Below are positions 26,269 to 35,206 of a stretch of DNA of 54,127 nucleotides, in pieces. The translations under genes were made by a program, and so were the position numbers. Source of the DNA: Pseudomonas hunanensis (GTDB taxonomy: Bacteria > Pseudomonadota > Gammaproteobacteria > Pseudomonadales > Pseudomonadaceae). Location: contig NZ_QJRC01000085.1 in assembly GCF_013393325.1 (NCBI RefSeq), positions 5,559 to 59,685 of the forward strand. Reading direction: 5' to 3'. The notes under the pieces were generated by a model. The model was not told the DNA's origin. It did not search any database and saw only the letters and a list, made by a program, of their open reading frames with translations. The first letter of the stretch is position 1. Each line of letters begins with the position of its first letter.

Positions 26269-26892
26269 ATGCTGAAGATCTGGGGTCGCAAGAATTCGAG
26301 CAATGTGCGCAAGGCGCTGTGGATCGCCCACGAGCTGGGCCTGGACTTCGACTCCATCGACGCCGGCGGCGCTTTCGGTGTGGTCAACGAGCCGCACTAC
26401 CGCGCCCGCAATCCCAACGGCCTGGTGCCGATGCTCGAAGACGGCGACCTGACCCTGTGGGAATCCAACACCATCGTCCGCTACCTGTGCGCCGAGTACG
26501 GCGCCGAGCAGGGCTGGTACCTCGAAGACCCACGCCAGCGCGCCCTGGCCGACAAGTGGATGGACTGGACCACCTCGTCCTTCGCCGCACCCTTCCGCCC
26601 GCTGTTCTGGGGCCTTTTGCGCACCCCGGAAGACCAGCGCGATTGGGTGGCGATCAACGCCGCGCACAAGCAGTGCGCGCAATTGCTGGCCATTGCCGAC
26701 GAAACCTTGGCCAAGCAGCCGTATCTGTCCGGTGACCAGATCGGCATGGGCGACATCCCACTGGGTAGCTTCATCTACGCCTGGTTCGAAATGCCCATCG
26801 AACGCCCGGCCATGCACCATCTCGAAGCCTGGTATGAGCGCCTGAAACAGCGCCCGGCCTACCAGGCCGCGGTGATGACGGCGCTCACCTGA
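26269..26892 (+). CDS. Glutathione S-transferase
   Basis: A 207-aa cytosolic enzyme of the GST superfamily. The thioredoxin-like N-terminal domain has SSNVRKALWIA (active-site serine region, about 8-18), NPNGLVPMLEDG with the cis-proline (about 48-59) and WESNTIVRYL for glutathione gamma-glutamyl binding (about 64-73). The helical C-terminal domain has GDIPLGSF. Such enzymes conjugate glutathione to electrophiles. The ATG at 26269 has AAGGA 7 bases before it; the longer open frame upstream is rejected because it is outside the domain. In P. aeruginosa a GST gene (PA2813) also lies between an ABC exporter pair and fadE, so this block is conserved. Confidence 0.92.
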   Translation: MLKIWGRKNSSNVRKALWIAHELGLDFDSIDAGGAFGVVNEPHYRARNPNGLVPMLEDGDLTLWESNTIVRYLCAEYGAEQGWYLEDPRQRALADKWMDWTTSSFAAPFRPLFWGLLRTPEDQRDWVAINAAHKQCAQLLAIADETLAKQPYLSGDQIGMGDIPLGSFIYAWFEMPIERPAMHHLEAWYERLKQRPAYQAAVMTALT

Positions 26893-27025
26893 CCCTGCTT
26901 CGATAGTCATTATCAATAGATGTGACTGTACTTGTGCGGCCTTGCCTTGCACCATGGCCGTACTCACTGCGCCAGTGACTTTACCTGGCGTGTCCTGCAC
27001 CTTTTTCCTCGGTAAGTGACCCGCT

Positions 27026-27958
27026 ATGAGTTCCGCCCTGTCCATCCGACAGCTGACCAAGACCTACGGCAATGGCTTTCAGGCCCTCAAAGGCATCGAC
27101 CTCGATGTTGCCGAAGGCGACTTCTTCGCCTTGCTCGGCCCCAACGGCGCCGGCAAGTCCACCACCATCGGCATTCTCTCCACCCTGGTGAACAAGACCA
27201 GTGGCACGGTGAACGTGTTTGGCCACGACCTGGACCGCGAGCCCTCGGCGCTCAAGCGTTGCCTGGGCGTGGTGCCGCAAGAGTTCAACTTCAACCAGTT
27301 CGAAAAAACCTTCGACATCGTCGTGACCCAGGCCGGCTACTACGGCATCCCGCCCAAGCTGGCCAAGGAACGCGCCGAACAGTACCTGACCCAATTGGGC
27401 CTGTGGGACAAGCGTGATGTGCAGTCGCGTTCGCTGTCCGGCGGCATGAAGCGCCGCCTGATGATTGCCCGCGCGCTGATCCACGAGCCGCGCCTGCTGA
27501 TCCTTGACGAGCCCACCGCGGGTGTGGACATCGAGTTGCGTCGCTCGATGTGGAGCTTCCTCACCGAGCTGAACCAGAAGGGCATCACCATCATCCTCAC
27601 CACCCATTACCTGGAAGAGGCTGAGCAGCTGTGCCGTAACATCGGCATCATCGACCACGGCACCATCGTCGAGAACACCAGCATGCGCCAGTTGCTGGGC
27701 AAGCTGCATGTGGAAACCTTCGTGCTCGACCTCAAGCAGGACCTGGCCAGTGCACCTGTGCTGCAAGGCTACCCGAGCCGGCTGCTGACCCCGCATACCC
27801 TGGAGGTGCAGGTGGACAAGGACATCGGCATCACCGCGCTGTTCGGCCAGCTGGCGCTGCAGAACATCGAGGTGCAGAGCCTGCGCAACAAGACCAACCG
27901 ACTTGAGGAGCTGTTCGTGTCCCTGGTGGAAAAAAACTTGTCGAAGGTGGCCGTATGA
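27026..27958 (+). CDS. ABC transporter ATP-binding protein (YadG-like)
   Basis: A 310-aa ATPase. Walker A is GPNGAGKST (about 39-47), the signature is SLSGGMKRR (about 137-145), Walker B is LLILDEPTAGVD (about 157-168) and the switch histidine is in TTHYLEEAE (about 192-200). The last 80 residues form a regulatory domain found in exporters of the ABC-2 class. It should power the permease encoded next to it; start and stop overlap as ATGA, so translation is coupled. The pair resembles E. coli YadG/YadH and P. aeruginosa PA2812/PA2811, whose substrate is unknown. A lipid, polysaccharide or drug are all possible. Confidence 0.93.
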   Translation: MSSALSIRQLTKTYGNGFQALKGIDLDVAEGDFFALLGPNGAGKSTTIGILSTLVNKTSGTVNVFGHDLDREPSALKRCLGVVPQEFNFNQFEKTFDIVVTQAGYYGIPPKLAKERAEQYLTQLGLWDKRDVQSRSLSGGMKRRLMIARALIHEPRLLILDEPTAGVDIELRRSMWSFLTELNQKGITIILTTHYLEEAEQLCRNIGIIDHGTIVENTSMRQLLGKLHVETFVLDLKQDLASAPVLQGYPSRLLTPHTLEVQVDKDIGITALFGQLALQNIEVQSLRNKTNRLEELFVSLVEKNLSKVAV

Positions 27959-28734
27959 GTGTGGAACTGCGCACCAACTGGGTCGCCCTGAACACCATCG
28001 TCTACCGCGAGGTGCGGCGCTTCTTGCGCATTTGGCCGCAAACGTTGCTGCCACCAGCGATCACCATGGTGCTGTACTTCGTCATCTTCGGTAACCTGAT
28101 CGGTCGGCAGATCGGCGATATGGGTGGTTTCACCTACATGCAGTACATCGTGCCGGGGCTGATCATGATGTCGGTGATCACCAACTCCTATGGCAACGTG
28201 GTGTCGAGCTTCTTCGGCAGCAAGTTCCAGCGCTCGATCGAAGAGCTGATGGTGTCGCCGGTGTCGCCGCACACCATCTTGGTCGGCTATGTACTGGGGG
28301 GCGTGCTGCGCGGTCTGGCGGTTGGGGTGATCGTGACCATTTTGTCGATGTTCTTCACCGACCTGCAGGTGCATCACCTGGGCGTGACCGTGATCGTGGT
28401 GCTGCTCACTGCCACCATCTTCTCGCTGCTGGGCTTCGTCAACGCGGTGTTCGCCCGTAATTTCGACGATATCTCGATCATCCCGACCTTCGTGCTGACG
28501 CCGCTGACCTACCTGGGCGGCGTGTTCTACTCGATCAACCTGCTGCCGCCGTTCTGGCAGACCGTGTCGTTGGCCAACCCGGTGCTGCACATGGTCAACT
28601 CATTCCGCTACGGCATCCTAGGGGTGTCGGATATCAGCATTGGCACGGCGATCACCTTCATGCTGGTGGCCACTGCGGTGCTCTACCTGCTGTGCGTGCG
28701 CCTGCTGGTCAGCGGTCGCGGCATGCGTGCATGA
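27955..28734 (+). CDS. ABC-2 type transporter permease (YadH-like)
   Basis: A 259-aa inner-membrane protein with about six transmembrane helices. The conserved ABC-2 features are visible: an N-terminal amphipathic YREVRRFLRIWPQ segment, a large hydrophobic middle (LVGYVLGGVLRGLAVGVIV), and FVLTPLTYLGGVFYSINLLP near residue 185, the typical loop between helices 5 and 6. It pairs with the ATPase just upstream through an ATGA overlap. Its 3' end overlaps by 117 bp with the tail of the converging DUF2062 gene. Confidence 0.92.
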   Translation: MSVELRTNWVALNTIVYREVRRFLRIWPQTLLPPAITMVLYFVIFGNLIGRQIGDMGGFTYMQYIVPGLIMMSVITNSYGNVVSSFFGSKFQRSIEELMVSPVSPHTILVGYVLGGVLRGLAVGVIVTILSMFFTDLQVHHLGVTVIVVLLTATIFSLLGFVNAVFARNFDDISIIPTFVLTPLTYLGGVFYSINLLPPFWQTVSLANPVLHMVNSFRYGILGVSDISIGTAITFMLVATAVLYLLCVRLLVSGRGMRA

Positions 28735-29256
28735 CCCCTGCTGCGAACACCTGAGCTTGCGCCGGCGCCACTGCCGGCCAATCCACCAGCGCCAGTACAA
28801 CAGGGTGGTGAAGTAGGCGACGATGCCCAGCACCACCCCGCACACCACCGAACCCAACAGAAACGGTTGCCACACCGTGGCCAACTGGTCGGTGATCCAC
28901 TCGAAGGTCAACGCATCGGGCAAGCTGCGTGGCGGCACCTGCATCAGCCAGGCGCCTGTCATGTAGGTGACGAAGAACACAGGTGGCATGGTAAGTGGGT
29001 TGGTCAGCCACACCAGGCTGACGGCGATCGGCAGGTTGCCGCGCACCGGAATGGCCAGCGCGGCAGCCAGTAGCATCTGTGCGGGCATCGGGATCAGCGC
29101 GGCGAACAGGCCAACGCCCATGGCCCGTGCCACCGAATGGCGGTTCAGGTGCCAGAGGTTCGGGTCGTGCAGCAACTTGCCGAAAAAGCGTAAGGACTTG
29201 TGTTCCCGAATGCTGGTCGGGTCCGGCATGTAGCGTTTGAAAAGTCGGCGCGGCAT
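28618..29256 (-). CDS. DUF2062 membrane protein with unusual C-terminal extension
   Basis: A 212-aa protein of the DUF2062 family, a short inner-membrane protein of unknown function often near competence or lipoprotein-export genes in Pseudomonas. The family part is residues 1-170: a basic N-terminus with HLNRHSVARAMGVGLF, a hydrophobic ALIPMPAQMLLAA segment, the LTNPLTMPPVFF motif, and a final helix FLLGSVVCGVVLGIVAYFTT ending in basic residues. The last 40 residues (Gln/His/Ala-rich) are encoded antisense to the permease gene and look like chance coding, probably from loss of the normal stop. Divergent from comEC. Confidence 0.85.
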   Translation of the reverse strand: MPRRLFKRYMPDPTSIREHKSLRFFGKLLHDPNLWHLNRHSVARAMGVGLFAALIPMPAQMLLAAALAIPVRGNLPIAVSLVWLTNPLTMPPVFFVTYMTGAWLMQVPPRSLPDALTFEWITDQLATVWQPFLLGSVVCGVVLGIVAYFTTLLYWRWWIGRQWRRRKLRCSQQGSCTHAATADQQAHAQQVEHRSGHQHEGDRRANADIRHP

Positions 29257-29398
29257 GTAGGCTCCCGGAGCGTTGATCCGGGAAGTATGCCCTTAATCCT
29301 GCTCAGGCTCGTTTAGAGTTTGTGACAATTGTTGAGCAAGCGTTGCCGGCAAATGGGCTATGCCTCAGAAGGTAATTTGCCTTCTGGAGCTCTACCTC

Positions 29399-31615
29399 AT
29401 GCGCACAGGGATGTTTGCGCTCGCGCTCGGGCTTTTGTGCCTGGGCTTTCTCCCCGCGTTGCCATCGGTCGGATGGCTGCTGGTGCTGGCCGGCTGCGCT
29501 GTCGTCAGCCTGTTTACCCGGGGTTGGCCGTTGGGCTGTTTTCTCCTGGGCTTCTGTTGGGCTTGCTGGTCTGCGCAGCAGGCGCTCGATGATCGCCTGG
29601 CTAGCGGTCTGGATGGCCGCACCCTGTGGCTGGAAGGGCGGGTGGTTGGTTTGCCGACCCGAACAGCACAAGGCGTGCGTTTCGAGTTGGAGGCGGCACG
29701 CTCGCGGCGGGCCGAACTGCCGCAGCGCCTGCAATTGAGCTGGTTCGAAGGGCCGACACTGAGGGCGGGCGAGCAGTGGCGGCTGGCCGTGACCTTGCAG
29801 CGTCCGGCTGGGCTGCTCAATCCGCATGGGCCGGACCGGGAGGCCTATTTGCTGGCGCGGCGAGTGGGCGCCACGGGCACGGTCAAGGCGGGGCAGCTGC
29901 TGGCTCCCGTGACCGGTGGCTGGCGCGATGTGCTGCGTCAGCGCTTGCTTGCGGTCGAGGCCAATGGTCGTGAGCAAGCGTTGGTGGCGTTGGTGCTGGG
30001 CGATGGAGCGGGCCTGGCCAGGGAGGACTGGCAGACATTGCAGGCCACCGGCACGGTGCACCTGTTGGTAATTTCTGGCCAGCATATCGGCCTGGTCGCC
30101 GGTTTGCTCTACGGCCTGGTTGCCGTGCTGGCGCGTTGGGGGCTGTGGCCGGCACGGCTGCCATGGCTACCCTGGGCCTGCGGTCTGGCCATGACCGCGG
30201 CGCTGGGCTACGGCTGGTTGGCCGGCGGCGGTGTGCCCGTGCAGCGCGCCTGCCTGATGCTGGCTGTGGTGTTGCTCTGGCGCCTGCGCTTTCGCCACCT
30301 TGGGGCTTTTTTACCCTTGTTGCTGGCGCTCGTTGCGGTGTTGCTGGTTGAGCCGCTGGCGGCGCTGCTTCCTGGGTTCTGGCTGTCGTTTGCTGCCGTG
30401 GCCACGCTCATCTATTGCTTCAGTGCTCGCTTGGGCGCTTGGCGGCCTTGGCAGGCTTGGACGCGTGCGCAATGGGTTATTGCCATCGGCTTGCTACCGG
30501 TACTGCTGGCTACAGGCTTGCCGGTAAGCCTGAGTGCACCGCTGGCCAACCTTGTGGCAGTGCCGTGGATCAGCCTGGCGGTTTTGCCGTTGGCGTTGCT
30601 GGGTACGTTGTTGCTGCCGCTGGGCGGCGTAGGGGAGGCGCTGTTGTGGCTGGCGGGCGGCTTGCTGGATTGGCTGTTCCGGCTGCTGGCACTGGTGGCG
30701 CAGCAGCGCCCTGCATGGGTGCCGCCGGCCTTGCCACTGTGGGCCTGGCTGTTGGTCTGTCTGGGTGCGTTGTTGGTTTTGCTACCCCGCGGTGTGCCGC
30801 TGCGCGCGTTGGGAGCGGTGATGCTGCTGGCGCTGTGGGTGCCCAGGGAGCCGGTGCCGCTCGGGCAAGTCGAGGTCTGGCAGCTGGACGTTGGCCAGGG
30901 GCTGGCGGTGCTGTTGCGTACCCAGCATCACAACCTGTTGTATGACGCCGGGCCGGCCAGGGGCGAAAGTGACCTGGGGGAGCGGGTGGTACTGCCGACT
31001 TTGCATAAGCTGGGGGTGGCCAGCCTAGACCTGATGGTGATCAGCCATGCGCATGCCGACCATGCGGGTGGGGCGGGGGCCATTCAGCGGGGTTTGCCGG
31101 TCAAGCGGGTTGTCGGTGGTGAAGCGCTGGAACACTTTGAGCTGCAGCCTTGTGTGAGTGGTGAACAGTGGGAATGGGACGGCGTGCGCTTTTCGCTGTG
31201 GCACTGGGCTGATGGGCAGAGCAGCAACGACCGCTCCTGCGTGCTGCTGGTCGAGGCCCAGGGCGAGCGATTGTTGTTGGCTGGTGATATGGAGGCTGGC
31301 GCCGAACGGGCCTGGCTGGCAGCCACTGAAGTGCCCGGAATCGACTGGCTGCAGGCTCCGCACCATGGCAGCCGCAGTTCGTCCACCGAGGCGTTCATCC
31401 GTGCTACCGCACCGCGTGGGGTTTTGGTTTCGCGTGGGCGCAACAACAGCTTCGGGCACCCGCATGCGCAGGTCGTGGAGCGGTATCGGCGGCACGGGGC
31501 GGTGATGCATGACACGGCGGTGGAGGGGGCGTTGCGGGTGGTGCTGGGGCGGCACGGGGAAGCGGAAGGTGTGCGGGTGCAGCGGCGATTCTGGCGTGAG
31601 GTCGCAATTCCCTGA
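29399..31615 (+). CDS. comEC: DNA uptake channel protein ComEC/Rec2
   Basis: A 738-aa polytopic inner-membrane protein that in naturally competent bacteria moves single-stranded DNA into the cytoplasm. The N-terminal part (residues 1-200) has paired hydrophobic helices and the DUF4131 domain. The competence domain (about 200-470) holds LLVISGQHIGLVAGLLYGL, the family signature. The C-terminal domain (about 485-738) is a metallo-beta-lactamase fold with SHAHADHAGG as metal-binding motif, then LLLAGDME and APHHGS. ATG at 29399 is preferred over 29360 because GGAG lies 9 bases before it. The length is normal and all motifs are present, so the protein should be functional. Confidence 0.94.
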   Translation: MRTGMFALALGLLCLGFLPALPSVGWLLVLAGCAVVSLFTRGWPLGCFLLGFCWACWSAQQALDDRLASGLDGRTLWLEGRVVGLPTRTAQGVRFELEAARSRRAELPQRLQLSWFEGPTLRAGEQWRLAVTLQRPAGLLNPHGPDREAYLLARRVGATGTVKAGQLLAPVTGGWRDVLRQRLLAVEANGREQALVALVLGDGAGLAREDWQTLQATGTVHLLVISGQHIGLVAGLLYGLVAVLARWGLWPARLPWLPWACGLAMTAALGYGWLAGGGVPVQRACLMLAVVLLWRLRFRHLGAFLPLLLALVAVLLVEPLAALLPGFWLSFAAVATLIYCFSARLGAWRPWQAWTRAQWVIAIGLLPVLLATGLPVSLSAPLANLVAVPWISLAVLPLALLGTLLLPLGGVGEALLWLAGGLLDWLFRLLALVAQQRPAWVPPALPLWAWLLVCLGALLVLLPRGVPLRALGAVMLLALWVPREPVPLGQVEVWQLDVGQGLAVLLRTQHHNLLYDAGPARGESDLGERVVLPTLHKLGVASLDLMVISHAHADHAGGAGAIQRGLPVKRVVGGEALEHFELQPCVSGEQWEWDGVRFSLWHWADGQSSNDRSCVLLVEAQGERLLLAGDMEAGAERAWLAATEVPGIDWLQAPHHGSRSSSTEAFIRATAPRGVLVSRGRNNSFGHPHAQVVERYRRHGAVMHDTAVEGALRVVLGRHGEAEGVRVQRRFWREVAIP

Positions 31616-31683
31616 CCTCCGGCAGATGAGCCCCCAGCGGTCCTATGGTAGAGTGGCGGCCTTTTTCCGAAGGGGCGTTTACT

Positions 31684-32319
31684 GTGTGGGAATTGGTCAA
31701 GTCCGGTGGTTGGATGATGCTGCCGATCATTCTGAGTTCCATCGCTGCCATGGCTATCGTCGTCGAGCGCCTGTGGACCCTGCGCGCCAGCCGCGTCACC
31801 CCGCCGCACCTGCTGGGCCAGGTGTGGATGTGGATCAAGGACAAGCAACTGACCAGTGACAAGCTCAAAGCCTTGCGCGCCGATTCGCCACTGGGCGAAA
31901 TCCTTGCTGCGGGCCTGGCCAACTCGCGCCATGGTCGTGAAATCATGAAAGAGTGCATCGAGGAAGCCGCTTCGCGTGTCATCCACGAACTGGAGCGCTA
32001 CATCAGCACCCTCGGCACCATCGCTGCCATGGCTCCGTTGCTGGGCCTGCTGGGCACCGTACTGGGCATGATCGACATCTTCAGCGCCTTCATGGGCTCG
32101 CAGATGACCGCCAACGCCGCCGTGCTGGCCGGTGGTATCTCCAAGGCCCTGGTTACCACGGCGGCCGGCCTGATGGTCGGTATCCCGGCGGTATTCTTCC
32201 ACCGTTTCCTGCTGCGCCGCATCGATGAGCTGGTGGTGGGCATGGAACAAGAAGCGATCAAGCTGGTGGAAGTGATCCAGGGCGACCGTGAAGTGGAAGT
32301 GGCCGGAGGCAAGGCGTGA
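31684..32319 (+). CDS. exbB: MotA/TolQ/ExbB family proton channel subunit
   Basis: A 211-aa inner-membrane protein with three transmembrane helices: about 8-28, 105-130 and 148-175. The family motif region (MAPLLGLLGTVLGMIDIFSAF, cut here as MAPLLGLLGTVLGM) lies in the second helix and TTAAGLMVGIPAVFF in the third. With ExbD it forms a pentameric channel that uses the proton gradient to do work across the envelope. GTG at 31684 is chosen because AAGGGG lies 8 bases before it. In P. aeruginosa this pair (PA2983/PA2982) also precedes lpxK; its partner is unclear and no tonB is nearby. Confidence 0.92.
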   Translation: MWELVKSGGWMMLPIILSSIAAMAIVVERLWTLRASRVTPPHLLGQVWMWIKDKQLTSDKLKALRADSPLGEILAAGLANSRHGREIMKECIEEAASRVIHELERYISTLGTIAAMAPLLGLLGTVLGMIDIFSAFMGSQMTANAAVLAGGISKALVTTAAGLMVGIPAVFFHRFLLRRIDELVVGMEQEAIKLVEVIQGDREVEVAGGKA

Positions 32320-32750
32320 AGTTCCGGCGCAATCGCCAGCGGGAAAACGTCGACATCAACCTGGCGTCGCTGATCGACGTGGTGTTCGTCCTGCTGCTGT
32401 TCTTCGTGGTCACCACCACCTTCACTCGCGAGACCCAGCTGCGCGTCGAGCTGCCTGAAGCTGCCAGTGCCGAGCAGGCGCCGGCCGATCAGGGCAAACT
32501 GGTGGAAATCACCATCAGCGCCGAAGGCGTGTATTCGGTGAACAACCACCTGCTGCCCAAGAGCGACCTGGCCACCTTGAGCGAGGCCATCGAGCGTGAG
32601 TCGGGCGGCGACAACAAGCTGCCGCTGGCCATCAGCGCCGACGGTAAGACCCCGCATCAGGCTGTGGTCACCGCAATGGATGCCGCCGGCAAGCTCGGTT
32701 TCAGCCAGTTGCGCATGACCACCGTCGAGGCGGCCCAGGGCACGCCTTGA
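32316..32750 (+). CDS. exbD: Biopolymer transport protein ExbD/TolR family
   Basis: A 144-aa protein with one transmembrane helix (about 16-38) that contains the proton-carrying aspartate in [16 protein letters not shown], followed by a periplasmic domain. It pairs with the ExbB-like protein; the stop of that gene and the GTG start here overlap as GTGA. The end overlaps the start of lpxK by one base, placing it in the same transcript as lipid A genes. Confidence 0.92.
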   Translation: MKFRRNRQRENVDINLASLIDVVFVLLLFFVVTTTFTRETQLRVELPEAASAEQAPADQGKLVEITISAEGVYSVNNHLLPKSDLATLSEAIERESGGDNKLPLAISADGKTPHQAVVTAMDAAGKLGFSQLRMTTVEAAQGTP

Positions 32751-33751
32751 TGGCTTTCGCCGACCGTTTGCTCGCCGCCTGGTACGCCGGGCACCCGGCT
32801 TTGGCGCTGCTGCGACCGCTGGAGGCTTTGTATCGCCGTGTGGTCACGCGCAAACGGGCACGTTTTCTCAGTGGCGAAAGCGCCAGCTATCGGGCGCCAG
32901 TGCCGGTGATCGTGGTGGGCAACATCACCGTGGGCGGCACCGGCAAGACGCCGATGATCCTCTGGCTGATCGAACACTGCCGCCAACAGGGGCTGAAGGT
33001 GGGCGTGGTCAGCCGTGGCTATGGGGCCAAGCCGCCGCAGTTACCTTGGCGCGTGCAGGCCAATCAGTGCGCCGACCAGGCGGGCGACGAGCCGCTGCTG
33101 ATCGTGCAGCGCACCGGCGTGCCGCTGATGATCGACCCCGACCGTTCCCGCGCCGTGCAGGCGTTGCTGGCCAGCGAACCGCTCGACCTGATCCTGTGCG
33201 ACGACGGCATGCAGCATTACCGCCTGGCCCGTGACCTGGAACTGGTGCTGATCGATGCCGCCCGTGGCCTGGGCAATGGCCGCTGCCTGCCGGCCGGCCC
33301 TTTGCGCGAGCCCGCCGAACGTCTGCTGGATGCAGATGCCGTGCTGTTCAATGGTGCCAATGCTGACCGCGCCGATGGCTTTGGCTTCTGCCTGCAGCCG
33401 TCCGCGCTGGTTAACCTGCGCAGCGGCGAGCGCCGTGCGCTCGACCATTTCCCCGCAGGCCAGCGCCTGCATGCGGTGGCCGGTATCGGTAACCCGCAAC
33501 GTTTCTTCAATACCCTGCTGGGGCTAAACTGGCAGCCGGTGCCGCACCCCTTCGCCGACCATGCGCAATTCAGCGCCCAGAGCCTGGCCTTCAGCCCGCA
33601 GTTACCGCTGGTGATGACCGAGAAGGACGCGGTGAAATGCCGGGCCTTTGCCGCTGACGACTGGTGGTACCTGGCCGTCGAGGCACAGCCCACGCCGGCT
33701 TTCAGCGCCTGGTTCGACAACCAGCTACAGCGTTTGCTGCGCAAGCCCTGA
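32750..33751 (+). CDS. lpxK: Tetraacyldisaccharide 4'-kinase
   Basis: A 333-aa inner-membrane-associated kinase that adds the 4'-phosphate to the lipid A precursor. The P-loop is VGGTGKTPM (about residues 62-70), following VVGNITV, and [14 protein letters not shown] (about 146-159) is the second signature. The short N-terminal hydrophobic helix anchors it. ATG at 32750 overlaps the exbD stop by one base; an in-frame TTG one codon earlier is less likely. The length equals that of other Pseudomonas LpxK proteins. Confidence 0.95.
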   Translation: MAFADRLLAAWYAGHPALALLRPLEALYRRVVTRKRARFLSGESASYRAPVPVIVVGNITVGGTGKTPMILWLIEHCRQQGLKVGVVSRGYGAKPPQLPWRVQANQCADQAGDEPLLIVQRTGVPLMIDPDRSRAVQALLASEPLDLILCDDGMQHYRLARDLELVLIDAARGLGNGRCLPAGPLREPAERLLDADAVLFNGANADRADGFGFCLQPSALVNLRSGERRALDHFPAGQRLHAVAGIGNPQRFFNTLLGLNWQPVPHPFADHAQFSAQSLAFSPQLPLVMTEKDAVKCRAFAADDWWYLAVEAQPTPAFSAWFDNQLQRLLRKP

Positions 33752-33795
33752 GCCCGTTTTCAATTTCCGGCCACCTGGCCTAAAGGAAGCTTTCA

Positions 33796-33981
33796 ATGGA
33801 CACCAAACTGCTCGATATCCTGGCCTGCCCGATCACCAAAGGCCCGCTCAAGCTCAGCGCCGACAAGACCGAGCTGATCAGCAAGGGCGCGGGCCTGGCC
33901 TACCCGATCCGCGACGGTATCCCGGTCATGCTCGAAAGCGAGGCGCGTACCCTGACCGACGACGAGCGTCTGGACAAATGA
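33796..33981 (+). CDS. Trm112 family small protein (YcaR-like)
   Basis: A 61-aa protein beginning [18 protein letters not shown], the conserved start of the bacterial Trm112/YcaR family, which lies between lpxK and kdsB in many gammaproteobacteria. In this family the zinc site is partly degenerate; only one cysteine is visible here. AAAGGAAG precedes the ATG. The stop overlaps the start of kdsB (ATGA), so the two are coupled. Function unknown, possibly as a partner that stabilises another enzyme. Confidence 0.93.
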   Translation: MDTKLLDILACPITKGPLKLSADKTELISKGAGLAYPIRDGIPVMLESEARTLTDDERLDK

Positions 33982-34742
33982 GCCTGAACTTCACCGTGGT
34001 GATCCCCGCCCGGCTGCGCTCCACGCGTTTGCCGGGCAAGCCGTTGTTGCCGATCGCCGGCAAGCCGATGGTGCAGCATGTGTGGGAGCAGGCACGCAGG
34101 AGCGGTGCCAGCCGCGTGGTCATCGCCACCGACGACGCCAGCATCCTCGAGGCCTGCCAGGCCTTTGGCGCCGAAGTGCTGATGACCCGTGCCGACCATG
34201 AATCCGGCACCGACCGCCTGGCTGAAGTGGTCGCGCACCTCGGCTTGCCGGCTGATGCCATCGTGGTCAACGTGCAGGGCGACGAGCCGCTGATCCCACC
34301 GGTGATCATCGATCAGGTGGCCGCCAACCTGGCAGCCCACCCGGAGGCTGGTATTGCCACCCTGGCAGAGCCCATCCATGAGCCGGAAGCCGTGTTCAAT
34401 CCCAATGCGGTCAAGGTGGTGAGCGACAAGAACGGCCTGGCCCTGACTTTCAGTCGTGCGCCGCTGCCCTGGGCTCGCGATGCCTTTGCCAAGGACCGCA
34501 ACGTGCTGCCGGAGGGCGTGCCGTATCGCCGTCACATCGGCATGTACGCCTACCGCGTCGGCTTCCTGCAAGACTTCGTCGGCTGGGGCCCATGCTGGCT
34601 CGAGCAGACTGAAGCGCTGGAGCAACTGCGTGCGCTGTGGCACGGCGTGCGCATTCACGTCGAGGACGCTATCGAGGCGCCTGCTGTGGGTGTGGATACC
34701 CCCGAAGACCTGGAGCGCGTACGGCGCTTGCTGGAGGCCTGA
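33978..34742 (+). CDS. kdsB: 3-deoxy-manno-octulosonate cytidylyltransferase
   Basis: A 254-aa cytosolic enzyme that makes CMP-KDO from CTP and KDO, the activated sugar for the lipopolysaccharide inner core. Visible motifs are [17 protein letters not shown] (residues 6-22), which binds the nucleotide, [11 protein letters not shown] (about 96-106) with the metal-binding aspartate, and [11 protein letters not shown] near 180. The start is fixed by the ATGA overlap with the Trm112 gene; the open frame runs further upstream in lpxK but is not coding there. It ends one base into ptpA. Confidence 0.95.
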   Translation: MSLNFTVVIPARLRSTRLPGKPLLPIAGKPMVQHVWEQARRSGASRVVIATDDASILEACQAFGAEVLMTRADHESGTDRLAEVVAHLGLPADAIVVNVQGDEPLIPPVIIDQVAANLAAHPEAGIATLAEPIHEPEAVFNPNAVKVVSDKNGLALTFSRAPLPWARDAFAKDRNVLPEGVPYRRHIGMYAYRVGFLQDFVGWGPCWLEQTEALEQLRALWHGVRIHVEDAIEAPAVGVDTPEDLERVRRLLEA

Positions 34743-35206
34743 TGCGCGTTCTGTTCGTGTGCCTGGGCAACATCTGCCGCTCGCCCACTGCCGAAGGCGT
34801 GCTGCGCCATCAATTGCAGGTCGCCGGGCTGGCCGACAAGGTGCAGGTGGCGTCGGCCGGTACCGGCGACTGGCATGTCGGCAAGGCGCCAGACAGCCGT
34901 ACCTGCAAGGCGGCGCTGGCGCGCGGTTACGACTTGTCGCAACAGCGCGCCCAGCAGGTCAGGGCTTCGCACTTTGCCGAATACGACCTGGTTCTGGCCA
35001 TGGACGAGAGTAACCTGCGCGATTTGCGCGCCCTGCGCCCGTCCACTGCAGTGGGTGAGCTCGACTTGTTCCTGCGCCGCTACCAGGGGGCGCTGGATGA
35101 AGTGCCAGATCCTTACTACGGCGGCGCCGACGGGTTCGAGCAGGTGCTCGACCTGGTCGAAGCGGCTTGCCAGGCGCTGGTGCTGGAAATCAAGGGGCGG
35201 CTATGA
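34742..35206 (+). CDS. ptpA: Low molecular weight protein-tyrosine phosphatase
   Basis: A 154-aa enzyme with the P-loop CLGNICRSP (residues 7-15), which supplies the catalytic cysteine and arginine, and DPYYGG near residue 120 with the general acid aspartate. In gammaproteobacteria such enzymes often control capsule or exopolysaccharide kinases; no such kinase is in this window. It overlaps kdsB by one base and murB by four, so it belongs to the same envelope operon. Confidence 0.92.
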   Translation: MRVLFVCLGNICRSPTAEGVLRHQLQVAGLADKVQVASAGTGDWHVGKAPDSRTCKAALARGYDLSQQRAQQVRASHFAEYDLVLAMDESNLRDLRALRPSTAVGELDLFLRRYQGALDEVPDPYYGGADGFEQVLDLVEAACQALVLEIKGRL

